Below are positions 19,711 to 19,747 of a stretch of DNA of 19,747 bases, in pieces. Position numbers and translations under genes: made by a program. Numbering within the stretch: the stretch's first letter is position 1; every line of letters begins with the position of its first letter. This DNA is from JANXUF01 sp043747685 (GTDB lineage Bacteria > Actinomycetota > Acidimicrobiia > Acidimicrobiales > Ilumatobacteraceae): positions 1-19,747 of the forward strand of contig JAYTOR010000032.1 of assembly GCA_043747685.1 (NCBI GenBank), read 5' to 3'. The notes under the pieces were generated by a model. It worked only from the letters and a program-made list of their open reading frames with translations. It was not told the DNA's origin and did not search any database.

Positions 19711-19747
19711 ACCACACATCCGTGATGCGGTGGTCTGCACCCTTTTT
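19711..19747 (+). terminator. Possible terminator after the HAD gene
   Basis: ACCAC (19711-19715) with GTGGT (19730-19734), and inside it CATC with GATG, form an imperfect 9-bp stem. A T-run begins at 19743, but 8 nt separate it from the stem, too far for a canonical intrinsic terminator. The T-run is cut by the window edge. Confidence 0.35.

Noticed and set aside
1..19747. tRNA, rRNA, insertion sequences, attachment sites, CRISPR arrays
   Set aside because: No T-loop-like sequence in a cloverleaf context, no transposase or integrase motif, and no regularly spaced repeats were found by eye on either strand.

Overview
The window looks like a stretch of chromosome from a high-GC actinobacterium. 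The evidence is a WhiB-type iron-sulfur regulator, a WXG100 protein, strong G/C bias at third codon positions, frequent GTG starts, and many start codons with a TANNNT -10 hexamer about 7 nt upstream (leaderless transcription). The mix of genes fits an Acidimicrobiia-like lineage, but that placement is inference. There is no insertion sequence, prophage, CRISPR array, tRNA or rRNA, and no gene-free stretch longer than 300 bp.

Layout. 1-153 is the 3' end of an unidentified gene, convergent with an ABC-2 exporter (permease 236-958, ATPase 1008-1922, both minus). The exporter is divergent from serS (2063-3376), which is followed by pdxH (3386-4075). msrA (minus) lies back to back with a GbcA-like Rieske oxygenase gene (plus), which meets a poly-gamma-glutamate hydrolase-like gene (minus). 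Next, on the minus strand, come a CcdA/TlpA thiol-redox pair (6797-8247) and a WhiB7-like regulator (8328-8687) with a leader of roughly 380 nt. A divergent plus-strand pair encodes an acyl-ACP thioesterase-like protein and a PLP dehydratase, followed by a lipoprotein serine hydrolase with a long Ser/Thr/Ala stalk. On the minus strand are an MBL-fold hydrolase and oligoribonuclease; dut is divergent from orn. A LigD-type DNA ligase and an M20 amidohydrolase form a minus-strand pair, divergent from a Nudix gene. Last come an orphan WXG100 gene and a tightly overlapping thiamine-binding protein / HTH / HAD phosphatase operon.

The most interesting element is the WhiB7-like leader at about 8688-9128. 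It holds an AT-rich block beside a TTGACG -35, a 59-codon upstream ORF with a good Shine-Dalgarno, and a strong intrinsic terminator between that ORF and the regulator. A 9-nt segment inside the upstream ORF is perfectly complementary to the 5' arm of the terminator. This is the expected layout of a ribosome-controlled attenuator like those described for whiB7/wblC in Mycobacterium and Streptomyces, with different dimensions and possibly in a different lineage.

Other signals are the repeated leaderless-promoter geometry, a perfect 18-bp palindrome in the exporter/serS divergent region, a cluster of GGTCA/TGACC half-sites upstream of the lipoprotein gene, and a 17-bp tandem duplication carrying the pdxH start codon.
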